Below, in pieces: positions 35,359-42,582 of a stretch of DNA of 64,000 bases (positions are counted from its first letter, which is position 1; every line of letters starts with the position of its first letter). The translations under genes and the position numbers were made by a program. Origin of the DNA: Sagittula stellata E-37 (GTDB lineage Bacteria > Pseudomonadota > Alphaproteobacteria > Rhodobacterales > Rhodobacteraceae); contig NZ_CP155729.1 of assembly GCF_039724765.1 (NCBI RefSeq), forward strand, positions 930,001 to 994,000. The letters are read 5' to 3'. The notes under the pieces are model-generated. The model was not told the DNA's origin, did no database searches, and worked only from the letters and a program-made list of their open reading frames with translations.

Positions 35359-36173
35359 ATGTCCTGCAACTCCTCTTCGAAACCCAGCCCGAGGATCCAG
35401 CCTTCCTCGGCCCGGGCTTCCGGCACGTCGACGGCCAGCATCGCCTCCAACCTGTCCGGGTTCAACCGCCCAATCCCCCGTGCCAGGAAATCGACCTGCA
35501 CCGCGTCGCGGATGCCCTCTGCCGTGCGCACAACGGGCTCGATCAGACCGGGCCAGACCTCGGTGAAGACGACGGGGGCGTCCAGCGGTTCGAACGGCCA
35601 GACGGATACCTGAAACCGTCTTCGCAGACGTGCCAGCACCGGGAGACCCATCAGCACCTGTGACCCGACCGCTCCCGCGCCGGCCAGTTGCCAGACGGTG
35701 AAGGTGCCGGGCGACCTCAGTTCGCAGGCGCGCCGGTTGGGAAAGGGGTTCGCATAGCCGGATTTCGTCCGCGACAGTCCCGGCACATCCCGCTTCAGCG
35801 CGTTGCCCCAGAATGGCCCGGGCGTGCCGAGCGACAGGTTGATGCGTCCGGCCAGGTCGAAGCGGTTGTTGGCCTTTGGCGTGTCCTCGATCCGCGTATC
35901 GAGCCAGTCCCAGAGGTCGAGCACGCTCCCTTCACAGAGCGCCTGCGCCACGCCGACCGGATAGCCGAAGGGGAAATCGAAACCGATCATCAACCGCGCG
36001 CCTCCGGCCAGCGCATCGGCGATCCGCTCAGACAGCAGGTCTTCGGCGGTACGGCGGTTGCGGCAATACACAGGGTCGCGGCCTGTCTCGCCGATCCAGA
36101 TCGCATCGCGTTTGGGGCGTGCGCCGCGGTCGTTGCCGCCGGACCAGTCGACCATCATCACACGGTCGAACAT
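35349..36173 (-). CDS. conserved hypothetical coupled to moeA, RNase H-like/DUF429-like
   Basis: The 274-residue protein starts Met-Phe-Asp-Arg-Val-Met-Met-Val-Asp-Trp-Ser-Gly-Gly and has a second acidic site Ile-Gly-Phe-Asp-Phe-Pro-Phe-Gly near residue 66, the spacing seen in RNase H-fold DUF429-like proteins. Other landmarks are Gly-Pro-Phe-Trp-Gly-Asn and Trp-Pro-Gly-Leu-Ile. Its last 10 bases overlap moeA. A role in molybdopterin metabolism is suggested only by this coupling; the fold call is tentative. The start at 36173 trims an Arg-rich upstream frame. Confidence 0.75.
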   Translation of the reverse strand: MFDRVMMVDWSGGNDRGARPKRDAIWIGETGRDPVYCRNRRTAEDLLSERIADALAGGARLMIGFDFPFGYPVGVAQALCEGSVLDLWDWLDTRIEDTPKANNRFDLAGRINLSLGTPGPFWGNALKRDVPGLSRTKSGYANPFPNRRACELRSPGTFTVWQLAGAGAVGSQVLMGLPVLARLRRRFQVSVWPFEPLDAPVVFTEVWPGLIEPVVRTAEGIRDAVQVDFLARGIGRLNPDRLEAMLAVDVPEARAEEGWILGLGFEEELQDICR

Positions 36174-36199
36174 TGCAGCCCCCGGACTGGCGTCACACC

Positions 36200-37195
36200 T
36201 CAGTTGACCCGTGACACCACATAGTCGCTCAACTCGATCAGCAGGTCGCGCAGGCCGCTCGACGGCAGCTTCTGCATGGCGGTCTTCGCGCGTTCCGCCC
36301 AGGCGAGGGCCTCTTGCCGGGTTTCTTCGAGCGCGCCGTGGCGTTCGAGCAGGCGCAACGCCTCTTCGAGGTCGCCCTCGCGCTGGTCGCCCTTCTCGAT
36401 GACCCTTTTCCAGAACGCCTTTTCCGCGTCGTCGGCCTTGGCGAAGGCCTTGATCAGCGGCAGGGTCAGCTTGCGTTCGCGGAAGTCGTCGCCGACGTTC
36501 TTGCCGGTCGCGTCGCCGCCCCAATAGTCCAGCAGGTCGTCGACGATCTGGAAGGCAATCCCCAGCGCGTCACCGTAGTCGAACAGCGCACGCACGTCCT
36601 CTTCGGGCCGACCGGCGATCACGCCGCCCACCTCGGTCGCGGCCGAGAACAGCGCGGCGGTCTTGCCGCGGACCACCTGCAAGTAGATGTCCTCGGTCGT
36701 CGACAGGTCCTGCGCCGCGGTCAGTTGCAGGACCTCGCCCTCTGCGATGGTGGCCGCCGCGTCCGACAGGATGCGCAGGACACGCAGGTTGCCCGTCTCG
36801 GTCATCAACTGGAAAGAGCGCGCAAAGAGGTAGTCGCCCACCAGCACCGACGACTTGTTGTCCCAAAGGAGATTCGCCGTCGGCCGTCCGCGGCGCCGCT
36901 CGCTTTCGTCCACGACGTCGTCGTGCAGCAGCGTCGCGGTGTGGATGAACTCCACCGTCGCGGCGAGGTGCACGTGATACGGGCCGTCGTAGCCGCAAAG
37001 CTTGGCCGAGGCGAGTGTCAGCATGGGCCGCAACCGTTTGCCTCCGGCCTCCACGAGGTGAGCTGTCACCTCCGGAATCCGGGGTGCATGCCGGGAGGCC
37101 ATACGCTCCCGGATCAGGTCGTTCACCGCCGCCATCTCGGCCACCAGATCGGCTGCGAGGCGTTCATGCGGTTTCATGCGTGGCTGATCCAACAT
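36200..37195 (-). CDS. polyprenyl diphosphate synthase (long chain, ubiquinone side chain)
   Basis: The 331-residue protein is a trans-prenyltransferase with both aspartate-rich motifs: Leu-Leu-His-Asp-Asp-Val-Val-Asp near residue 88 and Phe-Gln-Ile-Val-Asp-Asp-Leu-Leu-Asp near 215, plus Gly-Gly-Lys-Arg-Leu-Arg-Pro. The residues before the first motif are small/medium (Thr-Ala-Thr), consistent with a long product such as the octa- to decaprenyl tail of ubiquinone. The start at 37195 is set by the family N-terminus. It is divergent from the DUF2007 gene. Confidence 0.93.
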   Translation of the reverse strand: MLDQPRMKPHERLAADLVAEMAAVNDLIRERMASRHAPRIPEVTAHLVEAGGKRLRPMLTLASAKLCGYDGPYHVHLAATVEFIHTATLLHDDVVDESERRRGRPTANLLWDNKSSVLVGDYLFARSFQLMTETGNLRVLRILSDAAATIAEGEVLQLTAAQDLSTTEDIYLQVVRGKTAALFSAATEVGGVIAGRPEEDVRALFDYGDALGIAFQIVDDLLDYWGGDATGKNVGDDFRERKLTLPLIKAFAKADDAEKAFWKRVIEKGDQREGDLEEALRLLERHGALEETRQEALAWAERAKTAMQKLPSSGLRDLLIELSDYVVSRVN

Positions 37196-37249
37196 CGCGC
37201 TCCTGTCCAAGGCTCGACAAGTGCCGGGCCCTGTCCTTAAATCCCCGTC

Positions 37250-37465
37250 ATGGAAGAGCTTCTGCGCACCACCGACATCACCGTGATCCCGTTGGCCAAG
37301 ACCCTTCTGGACGCTGAGGGTATAGCCAGCTTTGAGCTGGACGTAAACATGAGCGTCCTCGAAGGATCCATCGGCATATTGCCGCGCCGTCTGATGGTCC
37401 TGTCCAGCGATCTGGACCGGGCCCGACGCCTTATGGAGGAGGCCGGAGTGGACATTGCGCGCTGA
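37250..37465 (+). CDS. DUF2007 domain protein
   Basis: The 71-residue protein is a single DUF2007 domain: Met-Glu-Glu-Leu-Leu-Arg-Thr-Thr-Asp at the start, Leu-Leu-Asp-Ala-Glu-Gly-Ile, and a C-terminal Asp-Leu-Asp-Arg-Ala-Arg. The family (sometimes called putative signal-transducing protein) has a small alpha/beta fold of unknown role. Its end overlaps the TTG start of the methylase gene by 11 bases. Confidence 0.85.
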   Translation: MEELLRTTDITVIPLAKTLLDAEGIASFELDVNMSVLEGSIGILPRRLMVLSSDLDRARRLMEEAGVDIAR

Positions 37466-38237
37466 TCCCTTCGCCGCTCCGGACCTGACCCGGGACGCCA
37501 TGCTTGGCGGGCGGGTGACGGTCCTGCAGCCGCGCCAGGGCTATCGGGCGGGCACCGACCCGGTGATCCTCGCCGCATCGGTTCAGGCCTGTGCCGGAGA
37601 GACGGTGCTGGAGCTGGGCTGCGGTGGAGGCGCGGCGCTTTGCTGTCTCGGCTGGCGCGTGCCGGGGCTGACCCTGACAGGGCTGGAGATTCAGCCGGGC
37701 TATGCCGATCTCGCCCGCCGGAACCTTGCCGGCAACGGGCTTGCGGGCGAGATCCACGAGGGCGACGTTGCCGCGCCGCCCGCGGCGTTGAAAGCCCGCA
37801 GTTTCGACCACGTGATCGCCAATCCCCCTTATTTCGAGACCGGAAAGGGGCTGCTGGCGCTGGACGGTGGACGGGGTAGGGGGCGCACCGGCGACGTGCC
37901 GCTTTCGGTCTGGGTCGAGACGGCGGCCCGCCGCCTGAAGCCACGCGGGCACGCGACCTTCATCCAGCGGGTGGAACGGCTGCCCGAACTGATGGCCGCC
38001 ATGCAGGCGGTGCTGGGGGGACTGGAACTGCTCCCGCTTCTGCCGCGCCCCGGACGTCCGCCGCGACTCGTTCTGCTGCGCGGGCGGAAAGAGGCGCGCA
38101 CCCCCTTCAGGTTCTATCCGCCGAAGGTGATTCACCCTGAGGATGTGATGGGAAACGGGCGAAAGAATTACTCCGAATGCTTCTTTTCCGTCATGATGGA
38201 AGGGGCGGCGTTAACTTTCGAACCCGAAATCGGCTGA
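37455..38237 (+). CDS. TrmN6-like tRNA(Val) A37 N6-methyltransferase
   Basis: The 260-residue SAM-dependent methylase has motif I Leu-Glu-Leu-Gly-Cys-Gly-Gly-Gly near residue 52 and the adenine-N6 catalytic motif Asn-Pro-Pro-Tyr-Phe near 121. The N-terminal Gly-Gly-Arg-Val-Thr-Val-Leu-Gln-Pro-Arg-Gln-Gly-Tyr-Arg-Ala-Gly-Thr-Asp is typical of the TrmN6/YfiC group, which methylates A37 of tRNA1(Val). The start is a TTG inside the end of the DUF2007 gene; the next ATG (37500) would cut into the conserved region's lead-in, so TTG is preferred. Confidence 0.85.
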   Translation: MRADPFAAPDLTRDAMLGGRVTVLQPRQGYRAGTDPVILAASVQACAGETVLELGCGGGAALCCLGWRVPGLTLTGLEIQPGYADLARRNLAGNGLAGEIHEGDVAAPPAALKARSFDHVIANPPYFETGKGLLALDGGRGRGRTGDVPLSVWVETAARRLKPRGHATFIQRVERLPELMAAMQAVLGGLELLPLLPRPGRPPRLVLLRGRKEARTPFRFYPPKVIHPEDVMGNGRKNYSECFFSVMMEGAALTFEPEIG

Positions 38238-38343
38238 TTTCCGCAATTCTTGAAGTTTTCGGCAACCCATTTTGCACGCGCCGCGTGACAGATTGATGAA
38301 GCTGTGATGCACTGATTGTACCAACCAGCGAAAGGAGGATCCC

Positions 38344-38517
38344 ATGAGCTTGAGTTCGCATCTGCAGGAACTGAAGAAGAAGCACCATGCCCTGTCCGAG
38401 GCCGTGGAGCAGGCGCAACGCGCGCCCAGTACCGACGACCTGCAAATCGCGCACCTGAAGAAGCAGAAATTGCGGATCAAAGAGGAGATCACGCGCCTTT
38501 CGACTGCCGTCGCCTGA
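38344..38517 (+). CDS. YdcH family (DUF465) small protein
   Basis: This 57-residue, highly charged protein is helical throughout, with Leu-Lys-Lys-Lys-His-His-Ala-Leu and Ile-Ala-His-Leu-Lys-Lys-Gln-Lys-Leu-Arg-Ile-Lys-Glu-Glu, matching the DUF465/YdcH family. Function is unknown. A strong AAAGGAGG ribosome binding site precedes the ATG, and two hairpins with T-runs follow it. Confidence 0.88.
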   Translation: MSLSSHLQELKKKHHALSEAVEQAQRAPSTDDLQIAHLKKQKLRIKEEITRLSTAVA

Positions 38518-38532
38518 CGCGCGGCGGAGCGG

Positions 38533-38564
38533 CCTGTCCTGGGGCATCCTCTCAGGACAGGTTT
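38533..38564 (+). terminator. rho-independent terminator after YdcH-family gene
   Basis: A perfect 9-bp stem CCTGTCCTG (38533-38541) / CAGGACAGG (38553-38561) with an 11-nt loop is followed by TTT. It lies 16 bases after the stop codon. Confidence 0.75.
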
Positions 38565-38588
38565 CCCGGTCGCGTGGAAAGCAGCGCC

Positions 38589-38621
38589 CTGCCCGAAATC
38601 CCGGGCAGCGCCTTGTTTTCC
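38589..38621 (+). terminator. second terminator hairpin
   Basis: Arms CTGCCCG (38589-38595) and CGGGCAG (38102 offset: 38602-38608) with a 6-nt loop are followed by CGCCTTGTTTT. It backs up the preceding terminator in the gap to the convergent hydrolase gene. Confidence 0.55.
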
Positions 38622-38654
38622 AGACATCGCTGAATGGATAGCGCCCGCCGAACG

Positions 38655-39269
38655 TCAGCGGGCTTTGGGCGTTTGCGCAAGGAAATCTGCGAGCGCCAGA
38701 GCCTCCGACTGTGCGATCTCGTGGCCGCCGGGATGCCAGAGCGTGTCGACCTCTGCACCCTGCGCCACCATCCAGCTTTCGAACGACCGTGTGAGAGGCG
38801 CCGGGCAAATCGGGTCGCGTTCTCCTGCAGTGATGAGAACGCGGGCGCCTTGCAGGCCCGGCTGCGGGGCCGGATCCCACGGGATCAGCGGATGCAGGAA
38901 AGCAAGGTCGGTAAACAGGTGCGGCGCGCGCATGACGACGGCTGCGAGGATGTTCGCCCCGTTGGAATAGCCCATGCCGACGACTCGCTGCGCGCCGACA
39001 CGCGCCTTGGCAGCCTCGACGAATTCCGTCATTGCGGCCGTGCGTGCCCAGAGATCGTCCATGTCGTAGACGCCCTCCGCCTTGCGCCGGAAGTAACGCA
39101 GCGCCCCGTGTTCAGAGATGTCCCCACGTGGCGAGATCACATGCGCGTCTTTCAGCACCTGCCGGGGGAAGTCGTGGAACTGGTGTTCGTCGCCGCCCGT
39201 GCCGTGGAAGGTGAAGACCAGCGGCGCGCCGGGCACGCCACCGGTCTCGGCAAACGCGTAGTCAGTCAT
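38655..39269 (-). CDS. alpha/beta hydrolase, phospholipase/carboxylesterase type
   Basis: The 204-residue protein has the short serine hydrolase layout: Thr-Phe-His-Gly-Thr-Gly-Gly (oxyanion region) near residue 20, the nucleophile elbow Gly-Tyr-Ser-Asn-Gly near 102, Asp in Gly-Glu-Arg-Asp-Pro-Ile and a C-terminal Gly-Gly-His-Glu. It resembles the YpfH/carboxylesterase 2 family. It is encoded directly after the ring-cleaving dioxygenase, overlapping its end by 8 bases, an arrangement known for MhqD-MhqO quinone-resistance pairs in other bacteria. Confidence 0.88.
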   Translation of the reverse strand: MTDYAFAETGGVPGAPLVFTFHGTGGDEHQFHDFPRQVLKDAHVISPRGDISEHGALRYFRRKAEGVYDMDDLWARTAAMTEFVEAAKARVGAQRVVGMGYSNGANILAAVVMRAPHLFTDLAFLHPLIPWDPAPQPGLQGARVLITAGERDPICPAPLTRSFESWMVAQGAEVDTLWHPGGHEIAQSEALALADFLAQTPKAR

Positions 39270-40191
39270 GGAGTGGCTCAAGCTGCCGTTCCAGTTGCGG
39301 GCGGAGGTGCTCGTGCTGCGTGGGCAGGCGCAGCGCCTCGCCCAGATGCGCTGTGTCCTCGTCCCGGTCGAACCCCGGCTCATTGGTCGCAACTTCGAAC
39401 AACACGCCGCCGGGGGTCCGGAAGTAGATCGCCCAGAAGTAATCCCGGTCGATCACGGGAGTCATCTGATAACCGGTGTCCATCAAGGCCTTGCGAACCT
39501 CCAACTGCTTTGCGCGGTTGTCGACCGAAAAGGCGATGTGGTGCACGCTGCCCGCGCCCTGGTCTGCGCGCCCAGCGTCCACTTCGGTGATGTCGATCAC
39601 CTGCGCCTCGTTGCCGTTGGGCACGCGGAATCGGGTGACGTTGTTCTGCGAGTCGTCCTTCTCGTACCCCATGAAGCGCAGCAGTTGGGCACTGGCCTGC
39701 GCGTCCCGCTGCGACAGGCGCAGATCGGCGGAATGGAACCCGCGGATCGCGACATCCGCAGGGACATCGGCAACCCAGGGCGCGCGTTCGTCATCGGCAC
39801 CGACAAGCGCAAACCCGTCGCCGTCCGGTCCCTTGAACATCAGCCGTTCCTCGCCAAGCCGGTCCGTGCGGACCAGCCCGTCGACCTTGTGCTCGGCCAG
39901 CCGGGTTTCCCAGTAGGGCAGGGCGTCCTTCGGCACGGCGAACGCCGTCGTCCCGACTTCACCGGTGCCGGGATGGCCGCGGCTGGCGTTCGGGAAGGGG
40001 AAGTAGGTCATCACCGTGCCGGGCGTGCCAATCTCGTCGCCGTAGTAAAGATGGTAGACGTCCGGCGCATCGAAGTTCACGGTCTTCTTGACCCGTCGCA
40101 GACCGAGAACCTTGGTGAAGAAGGCGTTGTTCTCCTGCGCGCCCGAAGCGAGCGAGGTCACGTGGTGCAGTCCGTTGATCTGGGTGAGCAT
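39262..40191 (-). CDS. ring-cleaving dioxygenase, VOC superfamily (MhqO-like)
   Basis: The 309-residue protein has two glyoxalase/VOC modules. The first begins Gly-Leu-His-His-Val-Thr and has Val-Tyr-His-Leu-Tyr-Tyr-Gly-Asp; the second has Val-His-His-Ile-Ala-Phe near residue 217 and Gly-Gly-Val-Leu-Phe-Glu-Val-Ala near 263, giving the His/His/Glu metal set. The family includes MhqO, a hydroquinone dioxygenase. With the overlapping hydrolase downstream it likely handles quinone or aromatic stress; that role is inferred. A TTGACA sits about 20 bases upstream on the plus strand sense, its relevance unclear. Confidence 0.9.
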   Translation of the reverse strand: MLTQINGLHHVTSLASGAQENNAFFTKVLGLRRVKKTVNFDAPDVYHLYYGDEIGTPGTVMTYFPFPNASRGHPGTGEVGTTAFAVPKDALPYWETRLAEHKVDGLVRTDRLGEERLMFKGPDGDGFALVGADDERAPWVADVPADVAIRGFHSADLRLSQRDAQASAQLLRFMGYEKDDSQNNVTRFRVPNGNEAQVIDITEVDAGRADQGAGSVHHIAFSVDNRAKQLEVRKALMDTGYQMTPVIDRDYFWAIYFRTPGGVLFEVATNEPGFDRDEDTAHLGEALRLPTQHEHLRPQLERQLEPLHD

Positions 40192-40455
40192 TGATCGTCT
40201 CCTGTCGTGTTGACAACACTCCATATAGATCGTGCGTCAGCGTGGCATATCCTTGAAATTTGCGCCCACATGGTGATTTTTCGCACAGATCTGTTCGCTA
40301 TGGCCGTGCGGCGCTCATGCGAACGCAAGCGAGAAAGGATGCTCAAACGTCTCGCGACGAAACGGGTCGACGATTTTGCTGAAATGGATTTATACTGTTG
40401 CAGCAGTACAACTGCGGATCGCGAATGTGTTTAAGAGTTTTCATAGGAGAGTAAA

Positions 40456-40800
40456 TTGGTACTCATCGGTCACTTGGTCGACATCGACCCCGGCAAAGGC
40501 GCCCCGAAATATGTCTGGCTCCATCGAAAGACCGGCGATCATTATTCGAAATTCCAGCTGCAACAGAAAGGCCGGTTCTTTCTTGGTGACAGGTTGGAGG
40601 TTCCGGCCAACATGAAAGTGGCCGCGATCCATTACGTTATCGGAGTTTTCGTATTGCGGGGCGGCTATACCTACGAAATTGCCAAGAGCGAGGTCTTCAC
40701 TCTGGATGCAAGCATGCGCCGGGAAAAGATCGACTTCTTTTTTGGCAAGGAACCGATGAAGCCGCTGCGCCCGCAATTCGGCGCTACCATCGAAGGCTGA
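40456..40800 (+). CDS. orphan hypothetical protein with TTG start
   Basis: The 114-residue protein starts at TTG, five bases after a strong AGGAGA ribosome binding site. It is basic and aromatic, with Lys-Tyr-Val-Trp-Leu-His-Arg-Lys, a hydrophobic core around residues 50-68, and Lys-Ile-Asp-Phe-Phe-Phe-Gly-Lys near the end; no signal or membrane helix is clear and no family is recognised. The gene and the 260 bases before it are visibly AT-richer than neighbours, suggesting recent acquisition. A 9-bp-stem hairpin follows. Confidence 0.7.
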   Translation: MVLIGHLVDIDPGKGAPKYVWLHRKTGDHYSKFQLQQKGRFFLGDRLEVPANMKVAAIHYVIGVFVLRGGYTYEIAKSEVFTLDASMRREKIDFFFGKEPMKPLRPQFGATIEG

Positions 40801-40822
40801 TGAAAACGCCTCATGCGGGTGA

Positions 40823-40848
40823 GCGGCGGTCCCCTACGAGACCGCCGC
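40823..40848. terminator. hairpin between convergent orphan gene and phaB
   Basis: A 9-bp stem GCGGCGGTC (40823-40831) / GACCGCCGC (40840-40848) with an 8-nt loop separates convergent genes. There is no strong T-run, so terminator function is likely but not certain. Confidence 0.55.
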
Positions 40849-40869
40849 CTTATGAGATCTTACGGATGA

Positions 40870-41592
40870 TCAGACGAAGAACTGTGCGCCGTTGGCCGAG
40901 ATCGTGGAGCCGTTGATGAAGCCCGCGTCGTCGGACGCGAGGAACACGACGCACCGCGCGATTTCTTCCGGCTCGCCAAGGCGGCCCGCAGGGATCTGAC
41001 CGATGATCGATTCACGCACCTTCTCGGGCACGGCCATGACCATCTCGGTCGCGATGTAGCCGGGGCAGATGGCGTTGGCGGTGATGCCGGCGCGGGCGCC
41101 TTCCTGTGCCAGCGACTTCACGATGCCAAGATCGCCCGCCTTGGTCGCGGCATAGTTCACCTGGGCAAACTGGCCTTTCTGGCCGTTGATCGACGAGATC
41201 ACGATGATACGGCCGAACTTGCGCTCGCGCATGCCGGGCCAGACCGGGTGGACGGTGTTGAATACGCCGGTGAGGTTGGTGTCGATCACTTCGTTCCACT
41301 GCGCGGGCGTCATTTTGTGGAACGGTGCGTCACGGGTGATGCCCGCATTGGCGACGACAACGTCGATCGGGCCCAGATCCGCCTCGACCTGCGCGATGCC
41401 GGCCTTGGACGATTCGTAGTCCGCGACGTTCCATTTGTAGGTCTTGATACCCGTGTCGGCGGTGAAAGCGGCGGCCTTCTCGTCGTTGCCTGCATAGGTG
41501 GCGGCGACAGTGTAGCCCTCCGCCTTCAGCGCCTTCGAGATGGCTTCACCAATGCCGCGGCTGCCGCCGGTAACGAGTGCTACTCTTGCCAT
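40870..41592 (-). CDS. phaB: acetoacetyl-CoA reductase
   Basis: PhaB reduces acetoacetyl-CoA to (R)-3-hydroxybutyryl-CoA for polyhydroxybutyrate. The 240-residue short-chain dehydrogenase has the cofactor loop Thr-Gly-Gly-Ser-Arg-Gly-Ile-Gly (residues 8-15), Asn-Ala-Gly-Ile-Thr-Arg-Asp, and the catalytic Ser-Ser-Ile-Asn-Gly plus Tyr-Ala-Ala-Thr-Lys, with Gly-Gln-Phe-Ala-Gln-Val-Asn typical of PhbB. A GGAGGAG ribosome binding site precedes the ATG. Two inverted repeats lie upstream (41624-41668). phaA is upstream on the same strand, separated by the patatin gene. Confidence 0.95.
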   Translation of the reverse strand: MARVALVTGGSRGIGEAISKALKAEGYTVAATYAGNDEKAAAFTADTGIKTYKWNVADYESSKAGIAQVEADLGPIDVVVANAGITRDAPFHKMTPAQWNEVIDTNLTGVFNTVHPVWPGMRERKFGRIIVISSINGQKGQFAQVNYAATKAGDLGIVKSLAQEGARAGITANAICPGYIATEMVMAVPEKVRESIIGQIPAGRLGEPEEIARCVVFLASDDAGFINGSTISANGAQFFV

Positions 41593-41623
41593 GGGAACTC
41601 CTCCAGTCAGTGGCTTGATCTTT

Positions 41624-41638
41624 GGTAACTTTGTTACC
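41624..41638. promoter_or_regulatory. inverted repeat 1 upstream of phaB
   Basis: A perfect dyad GGTAAC-TTT-GTTACC ends 32 bases before the phaB start. It shares the pattern G-Y-AAC-N3-GTT-R-C with the second dyad, whose centre is 31 bp away, about three helical turns. An operator is the likely role; the regulator is unknown. Confidence 0.6.
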
Positions 41639-41655
41639 GGCTTGTTTGCGATGGC

Positions 41656-41668
41656 GCAACAAAGTTGC
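41656..41668. promoter_or_regulatory. inverted repeat 2 upstream of phaB
   Basis: A perfect dyad GCAAC-AAA-GTTGC in an AT-rich stretch between the patatin gene stop and phaB. See the first dyad at 41624-41638; together they would present two half-site pairs on one DNA face. Confidence 0.6.
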
Positions 41669-41711
41669 TCTGAATTTCTTCGCTTCCGCGATTTTTGTTG
41701 AGACTTTTTCC

Positions 41712-42542
41712 TTAGCCCCGCGCGAGGTAGCGCTCTGCGTCGCGTTCCCCCAAGGCCCAGGTGTCCCGCAGCTTCTGCGGATCGGTGAAGTCGATCTTGT
41801 CGGCCGGAGTTTCCTTGCCCGGCCAGACGTAGGTGCGGCCCGCCACGTCGGGCAGCTTTTTGTATTCGCGGGTCAACAGCACCAGCGTCTCGCCCTCGTC
41901 CGGGTCCGGCATCGGCGCCTGGTCGGCCATGCCGCCGTCGACCACCCGCCGTCCTTCCCACAGGGGCGGTTCGAAAACCGGCGGGATCACGGCAGCGGCG
42001 CTGACGAGATCCGCGAGCCGCCCGTTGCGCGCCGCGGCTTTCGCGTCGATCAGGTTCGACGTCAGGCCCATCTTCTCGGCCCAATTGAAATGCGGCGATC
42101 CGACGATGTGCAGTTCCGCCTCGTAGGTCGCGGCCAGGGCGGTGCCGGTCAGCGTCGCAAGCCCGGTCTCGGGCGGGTGGGCGATCTGGATCTGGAAGGC
42201 GGGACCCTGGGCGATCCTGCGGGCGGCCTCGTCATTCAGCACACGGCCGACGACGTCGCAGTACAGCTCCTGATGCGGGGTGATGCCGTTCTTGTCCGCC
42301 TCGAACAGGTCGATGTTCGTGTCGCGTCGTTCAAAAGCCGCGCACATCGTGTCCAGCAGGCGGTGCTCGATGCCCGCGATCCACGCGGCGCCGGCCAGTG
42401 CGCCGCCACTCACGCCGGTGATGCGTTTCGGCGCGAAGGACATGTCCTGCGCAAGCCGGGTCAGGAAGCCGCCCTGCCAGAAACAGCGCAGCCCTCCACC
42501 GGAAAAGACGATCTGGGCGGGGTCTTCGGGGAGACTTGGCAT
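41712..42542 (-). CDS. patatin-like phospholipase
   Basis: The 276-residue protein has the patatin Ser-Asp dyad: Ser-Gly-Gly-Gly-Leu-Arg (oxyanion, about residue 14), the nucleophile elbow Gly-Val-Ser-Gly-Gly (Ser about 44) and Asp-Gly-Gly (about 205). It is a likely lipid acyl hydrolase. It lies between phaA and phaB on the same strand. Its ATG falls directly in the T-rich tail of the hairpin that follows phaA and lacks a clear ribosome binding site, so a downstream start is not excluded. A link to PHB granule lipids or depolymerisation is speculative. Confidence 0.87.
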   Translation of the reverse strand: MPSLPEDPAQIVFSGGGLRCFWQGGFLTRLAQDMSFAPKRITGVSGGALAGAAWIAGIEHRLLDTMCAAFERRDTNIDLFEADKNGITPHQELYCDVVGRVLNDEAARRIAQGPAFQIQIAHPPETGLATLTGTALAATYEAELHIVGSPHFNWAEKMGLTSNLIDAKAAARNGRLADLVSAAAVIPPVFEPPLWEGRRVVDGGMADQAPMPDPDEGETLVLLTREYKKLPDVAGRTYVWPGKETPADKIDFTDPQKLRDTWALGERDAERYLARG

Positions 42543-42547
42543 GAAAG

Positions 42548-42571
42548 GAAACGGGCCCCGAAGGGCCCGCC
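42548..42571 (-). terminator. rho-independent terminator after phaA
   Basis: On the reverse strand a 7-bp GC stem (CGGGCCC at 42552-42558 pairing with GGGCCCG at 42563-42569 on the plus strand) closes a TTCG tetraloop and is followed by TTTCCTTT. It lies 14 bases after the phaA stop. Confidence 0.8.
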
Positions 42572-42582
42572 TCTGGTCCGTC

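Noticed and set aside
40207..40434. 75-codon forward frame ahead of the orphan gene
   Set aside because: No ribosome binding site, no similarity, and it overlaps the probable promoter region of the dioxygenase gene.
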